From Verrucomicrobiia bacterium (GTDB lineage Bacteria > Verrucomicrobiota > Verrucomicrobiia > JABWAM01): a DNA stretch of 9,567 bases. Under the pieces are notes generated by a model. It worked only from the letters and a program-made list of their open reading frames with translations. It was not told the DNA's origin and ran no database searches. Every line of letters begins with the position of its first letter. The stretch's first letter is position 1. Where the stretch lies: the NCBI GenBank assembly GCA_013360985.1, contig JABWAM010000078.1:1-9567 (forward strand). Reading direction: 5' to 3'. Positions 1-6,122 of the stretch are shown piece after piece. The position numbers and the translations under genes were made by a program.

Positions 1-46
1 TGCATGAGGGAAACGTAATCCAAACCGCGGGATTCGCAACGGCGCG

Positions 47-347
47 TCCCTGGCCCAAATCCCCGCGTAAGAAACGAGAGAGTCCATCCTTGATCGAGAA
101 TCGCGTGGCGCCTTCACCACGTGTGGTGTTTCAGCCGCTGCGGCGGCGCCCTCCCTCGCTTCGCGACCGAGCGGATTTTCCTCAAGCGTGGACGATGGAA
201 AGGGAGGGCGAGGCCGCCGGCCGAGCCGCCGCACCCTTCGTGTGAGGAGTCCGGAATCTCGACACGCCCCATCCACCCGGCCCTCCATGGAGGCTGATGA
301 GGGTTGCTCTCTGAAAATGGAGCTTATCTGTGGATTTGGGCCTGGGA
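47..347 (+). mobile_element. MITE-like non-coding element, copy 1 (with TIRs and putative target duplication)
   Basis: The ends are a 16-bp inverted repeat with one mismatch: TCCCTGGCCCAAATCC at 47-62 and GGATTTGGGCCTGGGA at 332-347. The hexamer GGCGCG directly abuts both ends (41-46 and 348-353), as a target-site duplication would. Much of the interior recurs inverted at 5822-6076. Over 188-342 I count about 21 mismatches in 155 gap-free positions, spread over all codon positions, so the repeat is not protein coding. An internal inverted repeat pairs 142-156 with 201-218, interrupted by a 3-base bulge (210-212). There is no transposase, so if mobile it would be non-autonomous. GGCGCG is a common word in GC-rich DNA, so the duplication alone is weak evidence; the terminal repeats and the second copy carry the call. 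A REP-type or structured RNA repeat is the alternative. It lies just downstream of the GNAT gene. Confidence 0.65.
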
Positions 348-425
348 GGCGCGCTCGAAGGCGTGCGATGTAAACGCCAGGCCGTTGTGGGCATCCGCGC
401 CGATGCGAGCGAGAGGAAGAGCGCG

Positions 426-1016
426 TCACGCCGTCGCGCCAGGGGCGGACGCGGGAAGATGAACCGGATCTTTGAGATGCGGCAGGAGTTTGCGCCATTC
501 CGCGAGGTCGTCGGCATGACGGATCTCGGGAAGAAAACCGAAGGCGAGATAGAGATTGATCGCGGGGATCCGGGTGACGTGCGTGCCGAGGACGAGCTTC
601 CGAAAGCCCTGCGCGCGGAGGCGCTCGCACACAGCGCTCATCAGCGCCTTGCCGAGTCCCGCGCCTTGCGCGCCCTCCGCGATGGCGATCCAGTGCACGC
701 GGCCGCAATCGGGGGCGTCCCGGTCCGGGAGATGCCAGGCGGTGGCCGTGCCGATCGGGCGGCCTTCCGGATCCTCAAGGAAGAGCATGCATTTCTGGAG
801 GCGACCTTCATCGATGCCGAACTCTTTACGGAACAGGTCGTCGGTGATTGGGAGAAAACGTTCCGCGGAACGCTGGACCGCGAGCCAGACGGCTTCATCG
901 CCGGTGCGATATCCCCGGATGCGGAATCCGTCGCGGAGGGAATGACGCGGGAGTCCTTCGACGCTCGCGCGGCGCATCATGACGGCATAAGGCTCCGGAG
1001 GCGCGGGAGAGTTCAT
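426..1016 (-). CDS. GNAT family N-acetyltransferase
   Basis: Predicted cytoplasmic acetyl-CoA-dependent N-acetyltransferase of about 196 residues; the substrate cannot be told. Motif A is clear: a beta strand RVHWIAIAEGA (106-116) followed by the pyrophosphate loop QGAGLGKAL (117-125, Q/RxxGxG/A type). Motif B follows as RIPAINLYLAFGF (149-161), the NxxAxxLYxxxGF pattern that binds the CoA pantetheine arm. The domain starts near FRIRGYRTGDEA (31-42). The start is uncertain. ATG at 1016 has GAGG 12 bases upstream, ATG at 1028 directly abuts GAGG, and TTG at 1052 has GGAAG at 8 bases. It lies 3' of the deacetylase gene on the same strand with a gap of 105-141 bases depending on start, so co-transcription is possible. 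The downstream side is the MITE-like element. The family call is firm; the specific function is unknown. Confidence 0.85.
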   Translation of the reverse strand: MNSPAPPEPYAVMMRRASVEGLPRHSLRDGFRIRGYRTGDEAVWLAVQRSAERFLPITDDLFRKEFGIDEGRLQKCMLFLEDPEGRPIGTATAWHLPDRDAPDCGRVHWIAIAEGAQGAGLGKALMSAVCERLRAQGFRKLVLGTHVTRIPAINLYLAFGFLPEIRHADDLAEWRKLLPHLKDPVHLPASAPGATA

Positions 1017-1126
1017 CGGTGCAATCATCCTCGGACGCGCGCGGCCAGTCAATGAGAACGCTTCCGGATTCCATGTTCGCTGCCGCGAAGATTTTGGAGA
1101 AGCCCCGACGCTTTGCCTCCAAGCCT

Positions 1127-1140
1127 GTCGCGTCCGCGAC
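1127..1140. other. Perfect 6-bp-stem palindrome in the deacetylase-GNAT gap
   Basis: GTCGCG (1127-1132) and CGCGAC (1135-1140) are perfect complements separated by two bases, in the non-coding gap between the two minus-strand genes. A loop of two is too tight for a full RNA hairpin, so the outer pairs matter most. No T-run follows on either strand, so it is not an intrinsic terminator. It may affect expression of the GNAT gene or be chance in GC-rich DNA. Confidence 0.25.
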
Positions 1141-1157
1141 GGAGGGCAGACCGATTT

Positions 1158-1937
1158 TCAACTCCCTTCTTTATCGCGTGGAGTTTGGGCGGTGATCCAT
1201 TCGAGGTAGGTCGTTGGACGACGATGTTCGAGCGCGATCGAGACGATTCGGCGGACCTGCCTCCAGACTTTGGGAGAATCAAGGTCGGTTGGATGGATCC
1301 CGACGCGCATCGGTTCCCTCGCCGCCAGACGGCGGGCGAGACGCGCGTTCCACAGGAGGGAAGCGCCACGCCGCCATGCCGCACGCGTGCTCCAGACGCA
1401 CGAGGTCGCGGGGAATCGCGCGCGGCTCGGCAGATGGACGATCTCGGTCCGGGTCGTGGTGTAAAGGAGTCCGGCATCGCGGAGCGCCTCTTCGACCTGC
1501 GAATTGAGAAGCCACGCGGGCGCGACGAAACCTTGGGCGTGGAGTCCGTGGACGGAAAACGCGGAGAGCCCCTGCTCCACGAGGCGGAGAGCGGACGCGC
1601 GGTCGAGGGCGAAGAATTCGGCTTCGCGCGCCGTGTAAAGTTCCTCGTAGAACCACCGCCGGAGGCGTCCCTGGATCGGGCTTTTCATTTGTCCCTCGGG
1701 AAGGGCGTGGCGCCAGCCGTGCAGGACGATCTCATGCCCTTCCTCCTGCCAGCGCCGCAGCCAGCCGACGAGGGCGGGGTGTTGGTCGAGGGAACCGGTG
1801 TCCCGATGGCGTGGGATCACGAGGAGGCTCATGCGCTTCACCCCGAGACGCGCCATCTCGTTCACCTGCCGCTGCACGGGGTGAAAGTGGAACGGGGAGA
1901 TGTCGTGGATCGAAACGATGAGGGAGGCGAGCGTCAT
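1158..1937 (-). CDS. Polysaccharide deacetylase-like protein (DUF2334 type)
   Basis: About 259 residues with the fold signature of the NodB/DUF2334 carbohydrate esterase-like superfamily, which removes acetyl groups from N-acetylated sugars at a metal centre. Visible motifs are VSIHDISP (8-15), with the HD pair holding the presumed catalytic aspartate (Asp12); HEIVLHGWRH (68-77), with the HxxxH metal ligands His73 and His77; FVAPAW (137-142), corresponding to the RxPxG/W-type motif; and GIHPTDLD (213-220) near the C-terminus, supplying the last histidine. No signal peptide is obvious, so a cytoplasmic location is likely for this start. I chose ATG 1937 because family similarity begins right there. 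ATG at 1976 would add 13 low-complexity residues, and the frame stays open far upstream only as antisense of the secretin gene. It is divergent from the secretin and followed by the GNAT gene. Family is confident; substrate is unknown. Confidence 0.82.
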   Translation of the reverse strand: MTLASLIVSIHDISPFHFHPVQRQVNEMARLGVKRMSLLVIPRHRDTGSLDQHPALVGWLRRWQEEGHEIVLHGWRHALPEGQMKSPIQGRLRRWFYEELYTAREAEFFALDRASALRLVEQGLSAFSVHGLHAQGFVAPAWLLNSQVEEALRDAGLLYTTTRTEIVHLPSRARFPATSCVWSTRAAWRRGASLLWNARLARRLAAREPMRVGIHPTDLDSPKVWRQVRRIVSIALEHRRPTTYLEWITAQTPRDKEGS

Positions 1938-2065
1938 GAGGGCGCCATCTTTCCGCAGAGGGGGCGCGCCTGCCATCGATTTCTTGAGAGGGTGATTGGA
2001 GGATCGGCGGAACCTCCGAGCCGTTTCGGCCGAAGTCGCGGCGTCACGACGCGCGCGCTTTCGCG

Positions 2066-2096
2066 TTGTGGCGCGGCGATGTGCTATGCTTGATCC
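2066..2096 (+). promoter_or_regulatory. Putative extended -10 promoter abutting the secretin start
   Basis: TGCTATGCT (2082-2090) reads as an extended -10 (TG-n-TATGCT) ending six bases before the ATG at 2097. Initiation at the usual distance would fall on or next to the A of the start codon, giving a leaderless mRNA. There is no Shine-Dalgarno sequence before the ATG, which fits. The only -35-like word, TTGTGG (2066-2071), is 13 bases away and too close for a normal spacer, so this is a tentative call. Confidence 0.3.
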
Positions 2097-2939
2097 ATGT
2101 TTCGCGGCGCGACGTTGCTCCTGGCGGCTCTCCTGGCGTGGACGGCCCGCGGCGACGTCTCCGGAATGCGCGTCGAGGTGTATCCGCTCGGCCTCATGGA
2201 TTTCGAACTCGCCGCGAAGGTCGCCGCCGAGATCGTTTCGCCCGCGGGCAAGCTTTTCCCCGACAAGTCCGGCCAACGCCTCATCGTCCTGGAAACCGAC
2301 GAGCGGCATGCGGCGTTGAGAAAAGCGCTGGAGAAGATCAACGTTCCTCCGAAACACGTTCGGATCCGGGTGGCGTTTCAGGATGCGCTCCAGACCAGCC
2401 GTCGGGCGGTCGAGGTGGAGGGGCAGGCGACGATCGGCGGGGTGCGAGTCAGGACCGGGTCGTCGGGGTCCAAAGGCGCCTCGGTGAGCGTCGTCGGCGA
2501 CGCGCGAGACGCGACTGCGTCGTCGCTGGTGGAGCAGGAACTCCTCGTCATCAGCGGCGGCCAAGCGAAACTTTTTGTCGGGCATGAAGTCCCGGACGCA
2601 GATTGGTTTTGGACATGGGGATGTCAGCATGGGTTGTGGATGGGGAACATCCGCTGGCGCGAGGTCGGGGCGAGCATGCGCGTGGCGCCTTATGTGATCG
2701 ATCGGCGCATCCGCTTGCGGTTGACGCCGGAGTTTTCCTATCTCCTCGACGGGCAAAGGATGACGACCGCCGTGGAGAGCTTGACGACCGAAGTGATCGT
2801 GGAGGATGGGCAGGAGTTGGATCTTGGCGGATTGCCGACGGAAAACCGCGAATTCACTTCGCGTTTTTTGACGGGCTTCACGCACTCGGGCGAACGGCGC
2901 GCCTTGGGAATTCGGCTGCGCGCGCAGATCGAGCCGTAG
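2097..2939 (+). CDS. Short secretin-like exported protein (orphan type II/III secretion-family protein)
   Basis: A 280-residue protein with an N-terminal signal peptide (hydrophobic run about 5-16, then TARGD). Residues about 26-94 form a secretin N-domain-like unit. It is an MxVEVYPL strand, an alpha segment, RLIVLETDERHAALRKALEKI, then a VPPKHVRIRVAF strand like the hinge seen before secretin cores. Residues about 150-280 match the secretin core: VISGGQAKLFVGHEVP (151-166), REVGASMRVAPYVIDRRIRLRLTPEFSYL (188-216), TTEVIVEDGQELDLGGL (230-246) and the closing strand LGIRLRAQI (270-278). Secretins build multimeric outer-membrane channels, but classical ones exceed about 500 residues with several N-domains. 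This one has a single such domain and a reduced core, and no other secretion or pilus gene is nearby. It could be a minimal channel, or a periplasmic protein reusing the fold. Its stop codon lies in a hairpin shared with convergent trpG. Confidence 0.72.
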   Translation: MFRGATLLLAALLAWTARGDVSGMRVEVYPLGLMDFELAAKVAAEIVSPAGKLFPDKSGQRLIVLETDERHAALRKALEKINVPPKHVRIRVAFQDALQTSRRAVEVEGQATIGGVRVRTGSSGSKGASVSVVGDARDATASSLVEQELLVISGGQAKLFVGHEVPDADWFWTWGCQHGLWMGNIRWREVGASMRVAPYVIDRRIRLRLTPEFSYLLDGQRMTTAVESLTTEVIVEDGQELDLGGLPTENREFTSRFLTGFTHSGERRALGIRLRAQIEP

Positions 2940-2974
2940 CCCGGTTTTCCACGCGGCGTGAAAAATCCGGGCTA
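2937..2974. terminator. Symmetric hairpin containing both stop codons of convergent genes
   Basis: TAGCCCGG (2937-2944) is the perfect reverse complement of CCGGGCTA (2967-2974). Inside, TTTTCCACG (2945-2953) pairs with CGTGAAAAA (2957-2965) with one mismatch, leaving CGG as the loop and one unpaired T at 2966. The left arm starts with the TAG stop of the secretin, and the right arm ends with the complement of the TAG stop of trpG. No T-run follows the stem on either strand, so it is not a textbook intrinsic terminator. It most likely marks the 3' ends of both mRNAs by blocking, protection from 3' exonucleases, or factor-assisted termination. Confidence 0.6.
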
Positions 2975-3535
2975 AAGGGCGAGGAAGTTTCGGAGAAGAT
3001 CTTTGCCGCTCGGGGTGAGGATCGACTCGGGGTGGAATTGGACGCCCCAGACAGGGTGCGCCTTGTGGCGGAGTCCCATGATCTCGTGCTCCTCGGTTTC
3101 AGCGGTGATTTCGAGGCAGGCGGGGAGCGTCTCGCGGCGGACGATGAGCGAGTGATAGCGCGTGGCTTCGAAGGGGTTGTCGAGGCCGTGGAAGAGATCC
3201 TTGCCGTTGTGACGAATCCTCGAGGTCTTGCCGTGCATCATCCTGAAGTTCTGGATAATTTCGCCTCCATAGACGTGGCCGATGCACTGGTGGCCGAGGC
3301 AGACGCCCAAGGTGGGGAGCTTCGGCCCGAACTCCCGCAGGAGATCGTTCGAGACCCCCGCTTCGCGCGGCGTGCAAGGGCCGGGCGAGATCACAAGACG
3401 GTCCGGCGCCAGCTTGCGAACGTCCTCGAGGGAGACCTGATCGTTGCGCTTTACGAGGATCTCGCACCCCAGCTCGCCGAAATACTGGACGAGGTTGTAG
3501 GTGAAGCTGTCGTAGTTATCCACGATGAGGATCAT
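2972..3535 (-). CDS. trpG: Glutamine amidotransferase subunit, anthranilate / aminodeoxychorismate synthase component II
   Basis: A full-length 187-residue class I glutamine amidotransferase. It hydrolyses glutamine and passes ammonia to a TrpE or PabB partner that aminates chorismate, for tryptophan or folate. Landmarks are the N-terminal MILIVDNYDSFTYNLVQYF typical of TrpG/PabA, the oxyanion-hole segment ISPGPCTP (49-56), the nucleophile elbow GVCLGHQ with Cys79, and the catalytic His168 and Glu170 in QFHPES; the HGKTS segment (101-105) is also characteristic. All catalytic residues are present. ATG 3535 gives the canonical N-terminus, and no strong Shine-Dalgarno precedes it. It stands alone: no trpE, trpD or pabB adjoins it. 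In many bacteria one such subunit serves both synthases, so trpG versus pabA cannot be decided here. It is convergent with the secretin gene and divergent from the DUF1189-like gene. Confidence 0.95.
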   Translation of the reverse strand: MILIVDNYDSFTYNLVQYFGELGCEILVKRNDQVSLEDVRKLAPDRLVISPGPCTPREAGVSNDLLREFGPKLPTLGVCLGHQCIGHVYGGEIIQNFRMMHGKTSRIRHNGKDLFHGLDNPFEATRYHSLIVRRETLPACLEITAETEEHEIMGLRHKAHPVWGVQFHPESILTPSGKDLLRNFLAL

Positions 3536-3561
3536 GAGGGCGCCTGGGCGATGGCATTCGG

Positions 3562-3590
3562 AGGCTAGCCCGCGCGTGCGACGAGTTCAA
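3562..3590 (-). promoter_or_regulatory. Putative sigma-70-type promoter of trpG
   Basis: On the minus strand, TTGAAC (complement of 3585-3590) and TAGCCT (complement of 3562-3567) are separated by exactly 17 bases. Initiation would be near 3555, giving a leader of about 20 bases before ATG 3535. The -35 differs from consensus at one base; the -10 is weaker. The position and spacing support the call. Confidence 0.4.
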
Positions 3591-3686
3591 CGTTGAGAAA
3601 TCGGCATCGCGCCTTTGGTCGTTCGTCCTCGCGCCGACGTCGCCTGCGGAAATTGTTGGATGCGATGCCCCGCCGTGGTTTTGCGC

Positions 3687-3714
3687 TTGCGCGAAGGGTG
3701 CGTCCCTCTATCGT
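3687..3714 (+). promoter_or_regulatory. Weak candidate promoter of the DUF1189-like gene
   Basis: TTGCGC (3687-3692) is followed after 16 bases by TATCGT (3709-3714). Initiation would be near 3721, leaving only about nine bases before ATG 3730, where no Shine-Dalgarno is visible. TTGCGC also occurs in tandem at 3681-3686. Tentative. Confidence 0.25.
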
Positions 3715-3729
3715 GCGGCGAACCTTGCG

Positions 3730-4518
3730 ATGGCTTTCTTGCGTTACATCTGGCTTTCCTGCGGCGGGTTTCGCACATATGCGGCGTTCCTGCGGCTCCC
3801 CGCGAAATCCGCGGTCCTTTTTTGGTGCGGCTTTTCGGGGCTTGTGGCGGCGGCGCTCGCTTTCAACGCCTGGCGTTGGTTCGGCGACGCCTGGCCAAAG
3901 CTCCTCGATGAGGTCCTGCCAGAGATCCCTTCCTTTACGATTTCGGGAGGCATGGCGCGGATGCAAGGAACAACGCCCGTCTACGCGAACACCAACCGTT
4001 TCCCGATCATCCTCGATCCGAAGGGCGAGATGAAGGATCTTGCGGCGCAGTTCCCTTCCGGCGCCCTGATCCGTCGCGAGGAGTTGCGGGTTTGGCTCCC
4101 CGGGACGCGTCCCGTGGTGAGTTCATGGCGGCATTGGCCCGAGGGAGAAATGGGGCGCGCCTATCTCGACGAAATGGGACGCGCTGCGCGGGAATCGTGT
4201 CTCTTTCTGCTGCCGCTGGCGTGGGCGGTTCTCGCGGCGTTGGGTCTTGCGCAGGCGCTCGGCTTCGCCACGCTTGGCGCCCTTCTCGAGAGGAGGCTGA
4301 CTCCTTCGATGCGTTTCGGGCATCTCTTCAAGATCGCGACGTTTGCGCTGACGCCCGGAACCTTGATCCTTACCGTGTACACGACGCTCGGCTTTCGCGA
4401 GGTGAGTTTCCCGCTGGTCTATTTCGGGTGCTACGGCCTCTTTCTGATTCTCGGCTCGTCGGCGTGTCGGGAGGCCCTCGCCGGTCCGCCTCCCATGGAG
4501 GAAGAGGAAGAGGATTAG
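3730..4518 (+). CDS. DUF1189-like multi-pass inner-membrane protein
   Basis: A 262-residue membrane protein of unknown function. One hydrophobic segment lies near the N-terminus (about 27-46). A soluble, probably extracytoplasmic region of about 110 residues follows. Three or four further membrane segments come next (about 156-186, 201-221 and 226-245), and the tail is very acidic (EEEEEED, the last seven residues). The soluble region contains LPEIPSFTISGGMARMQG (63-80) and FPIILDPKGEMKDL (91-104). This order (an IPxFTIxxG strand, then an xxILDxxG strand) is what I associate with the DUF1189 family, whose topology also matches. I assign the family by this resemblance, not a search. ATG 3730 is the first plausible start and leaves one N-terminal amphipathic stretch before the first membrane segment. 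It is divergent from trpG and convergent with the moeB-like gene, with a 65-base gap and no clear intrinsic terminator between. Confidence 0.6.
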   Translation: MAFLRYIWLSCGGFRTYAAFLRLPAKSAVLFWCGFSGLVAAALAFNAWRWFGDAWPKLLDEVLPEIPSFTISGGMARMQGTTPVYANTNRFPIILDPKGEMKDLAAQFPSGALIRREELRVWLPGTRPVVSSWRHWPEGEMGRAYLDEMGRAARESCLFLLPLAWAVLAALGLAQALGFATLGALLERRLTPSMRFGHLFKIATFALTPGTLILTVYTTLGFREVSFPLVYFGCYGLFLILGSSACREALAGPPPMEEEEED

Positions 4519-4583
4519 ACGGCGGAAGAAGGACTCGGAGGCGCGCGCCGCTGCGATTTTTCGAGCGAACGGTTCGGAGCCAG

Positions 4584-5744
4584 TCAGTAGCGCGGCATTT
4601 TGGGATCCATGCGGGTCGCCCAGGCGTCGAGGCCTCCTTCGAGATTGCGGACGCGATGGAAGCCGTGCTGCTTGAGGAGTTGGAGCGCCTTGCCGCTGCG
4701 CATCCCCATCTTGCAATAGACGACGAGCGCGCGTTCCGGGTCGAGTTCACCCCAGCGTTTCGCGAGTTCGCCGAGCGGGATATGGCGCGCGCGGGGAAGA
4801 TGGGCGATCGCCCACTCGGAGGGTTCGCGGACATCCACAAGGTCGAAGTCTTCCTGGGCGTCTAATCGTCGTTTGAGTTCCTCCACGGTGATCGTGTCTG
4901 CGGTTGGCGCGGACGGACAGGCATCAGGTTGATTCATAAGCTGGGTGATCGTCGGACGCGCGCCGCAGATCGGACAGTCCGGATTGCGTCGCAGGATCAT
5001 TTCGCGAAAACGCATCGCGAGCGCGTCGTAGAGCAGGAGGCGGCCGAGCAGCGGCGCGCCGAGGCCGAGGATGAGCTTGATCGCTTCGGTGGCCTGGATC
5101 GTGCCCAGGAGGCCCGGCAGCACGCCAAGCACGCCGCCTTCGGCGCAGCTCGGCACGGAACCTGGAGGCGGCGGCTCCGGAAACAGACAGCGATAGCACG
5201 GGCCGCCAAGGATCGGCGCGAAAACCGACGCCTGCCCTTCGAAACGAAAAATCGCGGCGTAGACGTTCGGTTTCTTGCCGAGGACGCAGGCGTCGTTGAC
5301 GAGGTAACGGGTGGGAAAATTGTCGGTGCCGTCAAGAACGAGATCGTACGAGGCGATCATTCCGACGGCGTTTTCCGCCGAGAGGCGGACTTCATGAAGG
5401 TCGAGTTGAAGATCGGGGTTGAGGTCGCGTAAGCGATCGGCTGCCGACTGGACCTTGGGACGACCGAGGTCGCGGGTGCCGTGGAGCACCTGGCGATGGA
5501 GGTTGGAAGCGTCCACGCGGTCGGGGTCCACGAGACCGAGGCGTCCGATGCCGGCGGCGGCAAGATGGAGCGCCGCGGGAGAACCGAGCCCTCCGGCGCC
5601 GACGAGGAGGATCGACGCGGCTTTCAGACAGCGCTGTCCCTCGCGTCCCACCTCCGGTAGAATGAAATGGCGCGCGTAACGCATCGCTTCCGCCTCGGAG
5701 AAAGATGCGGCGGCGCGACGAGCTTCGGAGATGAGGGGGGGCAT
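4584..5744 (-). CDS. moeZ: MoeB/ThiF-type adenylyltransferase with C-terminal rhodanese domain (MoeZ-like)
   Basis: A 386-residue, two-domain sulfur-transfer enzyme. The E1-like domain (about 16-270) adenylates the C-terminal Gly-Gly of a small sulfur carrier (MoaD, ThiS or CysO type). The rhodanese domain (about 285-380) then delivers persulfide sulfur to make the thiocarboxylate. Visible features are FSEAEAMRYARHFILPEVG (15-33), the nucleotide loop VGAGGLGSP (48-56), VDPDRVDASNLHRQ (72-85), LDGTDNFPTRYLVN (137-150), zinc knuckles CYRC (183-186) and CPIC (257-260), and the SCAEGGVLGVLPGLLG segment with Cys200. The rhodanese loop is CKMGMRS with active-site Cys344, preceded by DVREPSEW. All key residues are intact. 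ATG 5744 matches the family N-terminus; a GTG at 5834 would add 30 residues running into the repeat element, which is unlikely. No carrier-protein gene is adjacent, so which pathway (molybdopterin, thiamin, cysteine) it serves is open. Confidence 0.9.
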   Translation of the reverse strand: MPPLISEARRAAASFSEAEAMRYARHFILPEVGREGQRCLKAASILLVGAGGLGSPAALHLAAAGIGRLGLVDPDRVDASNLHRQVLHGTRDLGRPKVQSAADRLRDLNPDLQLDLHEVRLSAENAVGMIASYDLVLDGTDNFPTRYLVNDACVLGKKPNVYAAIFRFEGQASVFAPILGGPCYRCLFPEPPPPGSVPSCAEGGVLGVLPGLLGTIQATEAIKLILGLGAPLLGRLLLYDALAMRFREMILRRNPDCPICGARPTITQLMNQPDACPSAPTADTITVEELKRRLDAQEDFDLVDVREPSEWAIAHLPRARHIPLGELAKRWGELDPERALVVYCKMGMRSGKALQLLKQHGFHRVRNLEGGLDAWATRMDPKMPRY

Positions 5745-5821
5745 GGAAAAGCAGAGGGCAACATACCGCGTTCTCGGCGGAAACGAAAGCCGCTCTGCGG
5801 GCGCGCTGGATTCCATCCGCC

Positions 5822-6076
5822 GGCCCAAATCCACGGATCAGCTCGATTTTCAGAGAGCACCCCTCATCATCATCCATGGCGGATCGGAGGGGTGGGTCGT
5901 GTCGAGATTTCAGACTCCCCACAAGAAGGATGCGACGGCTCGGCCGGCGGCCTCGCCCTCCCTTTCCACCGTCCGTGCTTGGGAAAGATCCGCTCTGACG
6001 CGAAGCGAGGTAGGGCGTCGCCTGTTCCTCGACCGAGGATGGACTCCCCCCACGCCTTACGCGGGGATTTGAGGCC
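5822..6076 (-). mobile_element. MITE-like non-coding element, copy 2 (inverted, diverged)
   Basis: This is the reverse-complement relative of the element at 47-347. Its ends are GGCCCAAATCC (5822-5832) and GGATTTGAGGCC (6065-6076), an imperfect terminal repeat with one extra A. The shared end word CAAATCCCCGCGTAA reads on the minus strand at 6071-6057 and on the plus strand at 56-70 in copy 1. It lacks the 39-base stretch found at 103-141 of copy 1, and I see no flanking duplication, so it looks older. It fills most of the gap between the moeZ-like start (5744) and the BON-like gene (6123), and may affect transcription of both. Open frames through it, on either strand, are not genes: mismatches between the copies do not favour third codon positions. 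Confidence 0.65.
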
Positions 6077-6122
6077 GGACTCTTCTCTTGACTCTCGCAT
6101 TTTTCCTGTCCCAATTCCCTTC

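Noticed and set aside
182..517. Open frames on both strands through copy 1 of the element
   Set aside because: Similar peptides occur in copy 2, but mismatches are not concentrated at third codon positions and both strands are open; this is repeat DNA, not a protein family.
895..1161. 88-codon minus-strand frame starting with TTG overlapping the deacetylase stop (TTGA)
   Set aside because: The overlap looks like translational coupling, but the frame runs out of phase into the GNAT gene, has no recognisable domain and is poor in composition. A short coupled peptide cannot be excluded.
1113..2093. Long plus-strand open frame (326 codons)
   Set aside because: Antisense shadow of the deacetylase, whose catalytic motifs are on the minus strand; the translation has no recognisable domain.
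1938..2885. 316-codon upstream extension of the deacetylase frame on the minus strand
   Set aside because: It is antisense to the secretin gene, which has a signal peptide and secretin motifs. The extension is Arg-rich low complexity, as expected for antisense of GC-rich coding DNA, and deacetylase similarity begins at 1937.
2603..3568. Long plus-strand open frame (321 codons)
   Set aside because: Runs out of frame through the secretin and antisense through trpG; both true genes are well supported.
4541..4565. GC palindrome GGCGCGCGCC followed by a T-run as a terminator for the DUF1189-like gene
   Set aside because: The palindrome leaves only a 3-bp stem when given a usable loop, and the T-run begins seven bases later; too weak to call.
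5745..5834. N-terminal extension of the moeZ-like protein from a GTG at 5834
   Set aside because: The extra 30 residues do not resemble the family N-terminus and begin inside the repeat element.
5731..6072. Open frame (113 codons) through copy 2 that resembles a conserved hypothetical protein
   Set aside because: It is the repeat element plus antisense of the moeZ 5' end; no start signal and no coding-type substitution pattern.
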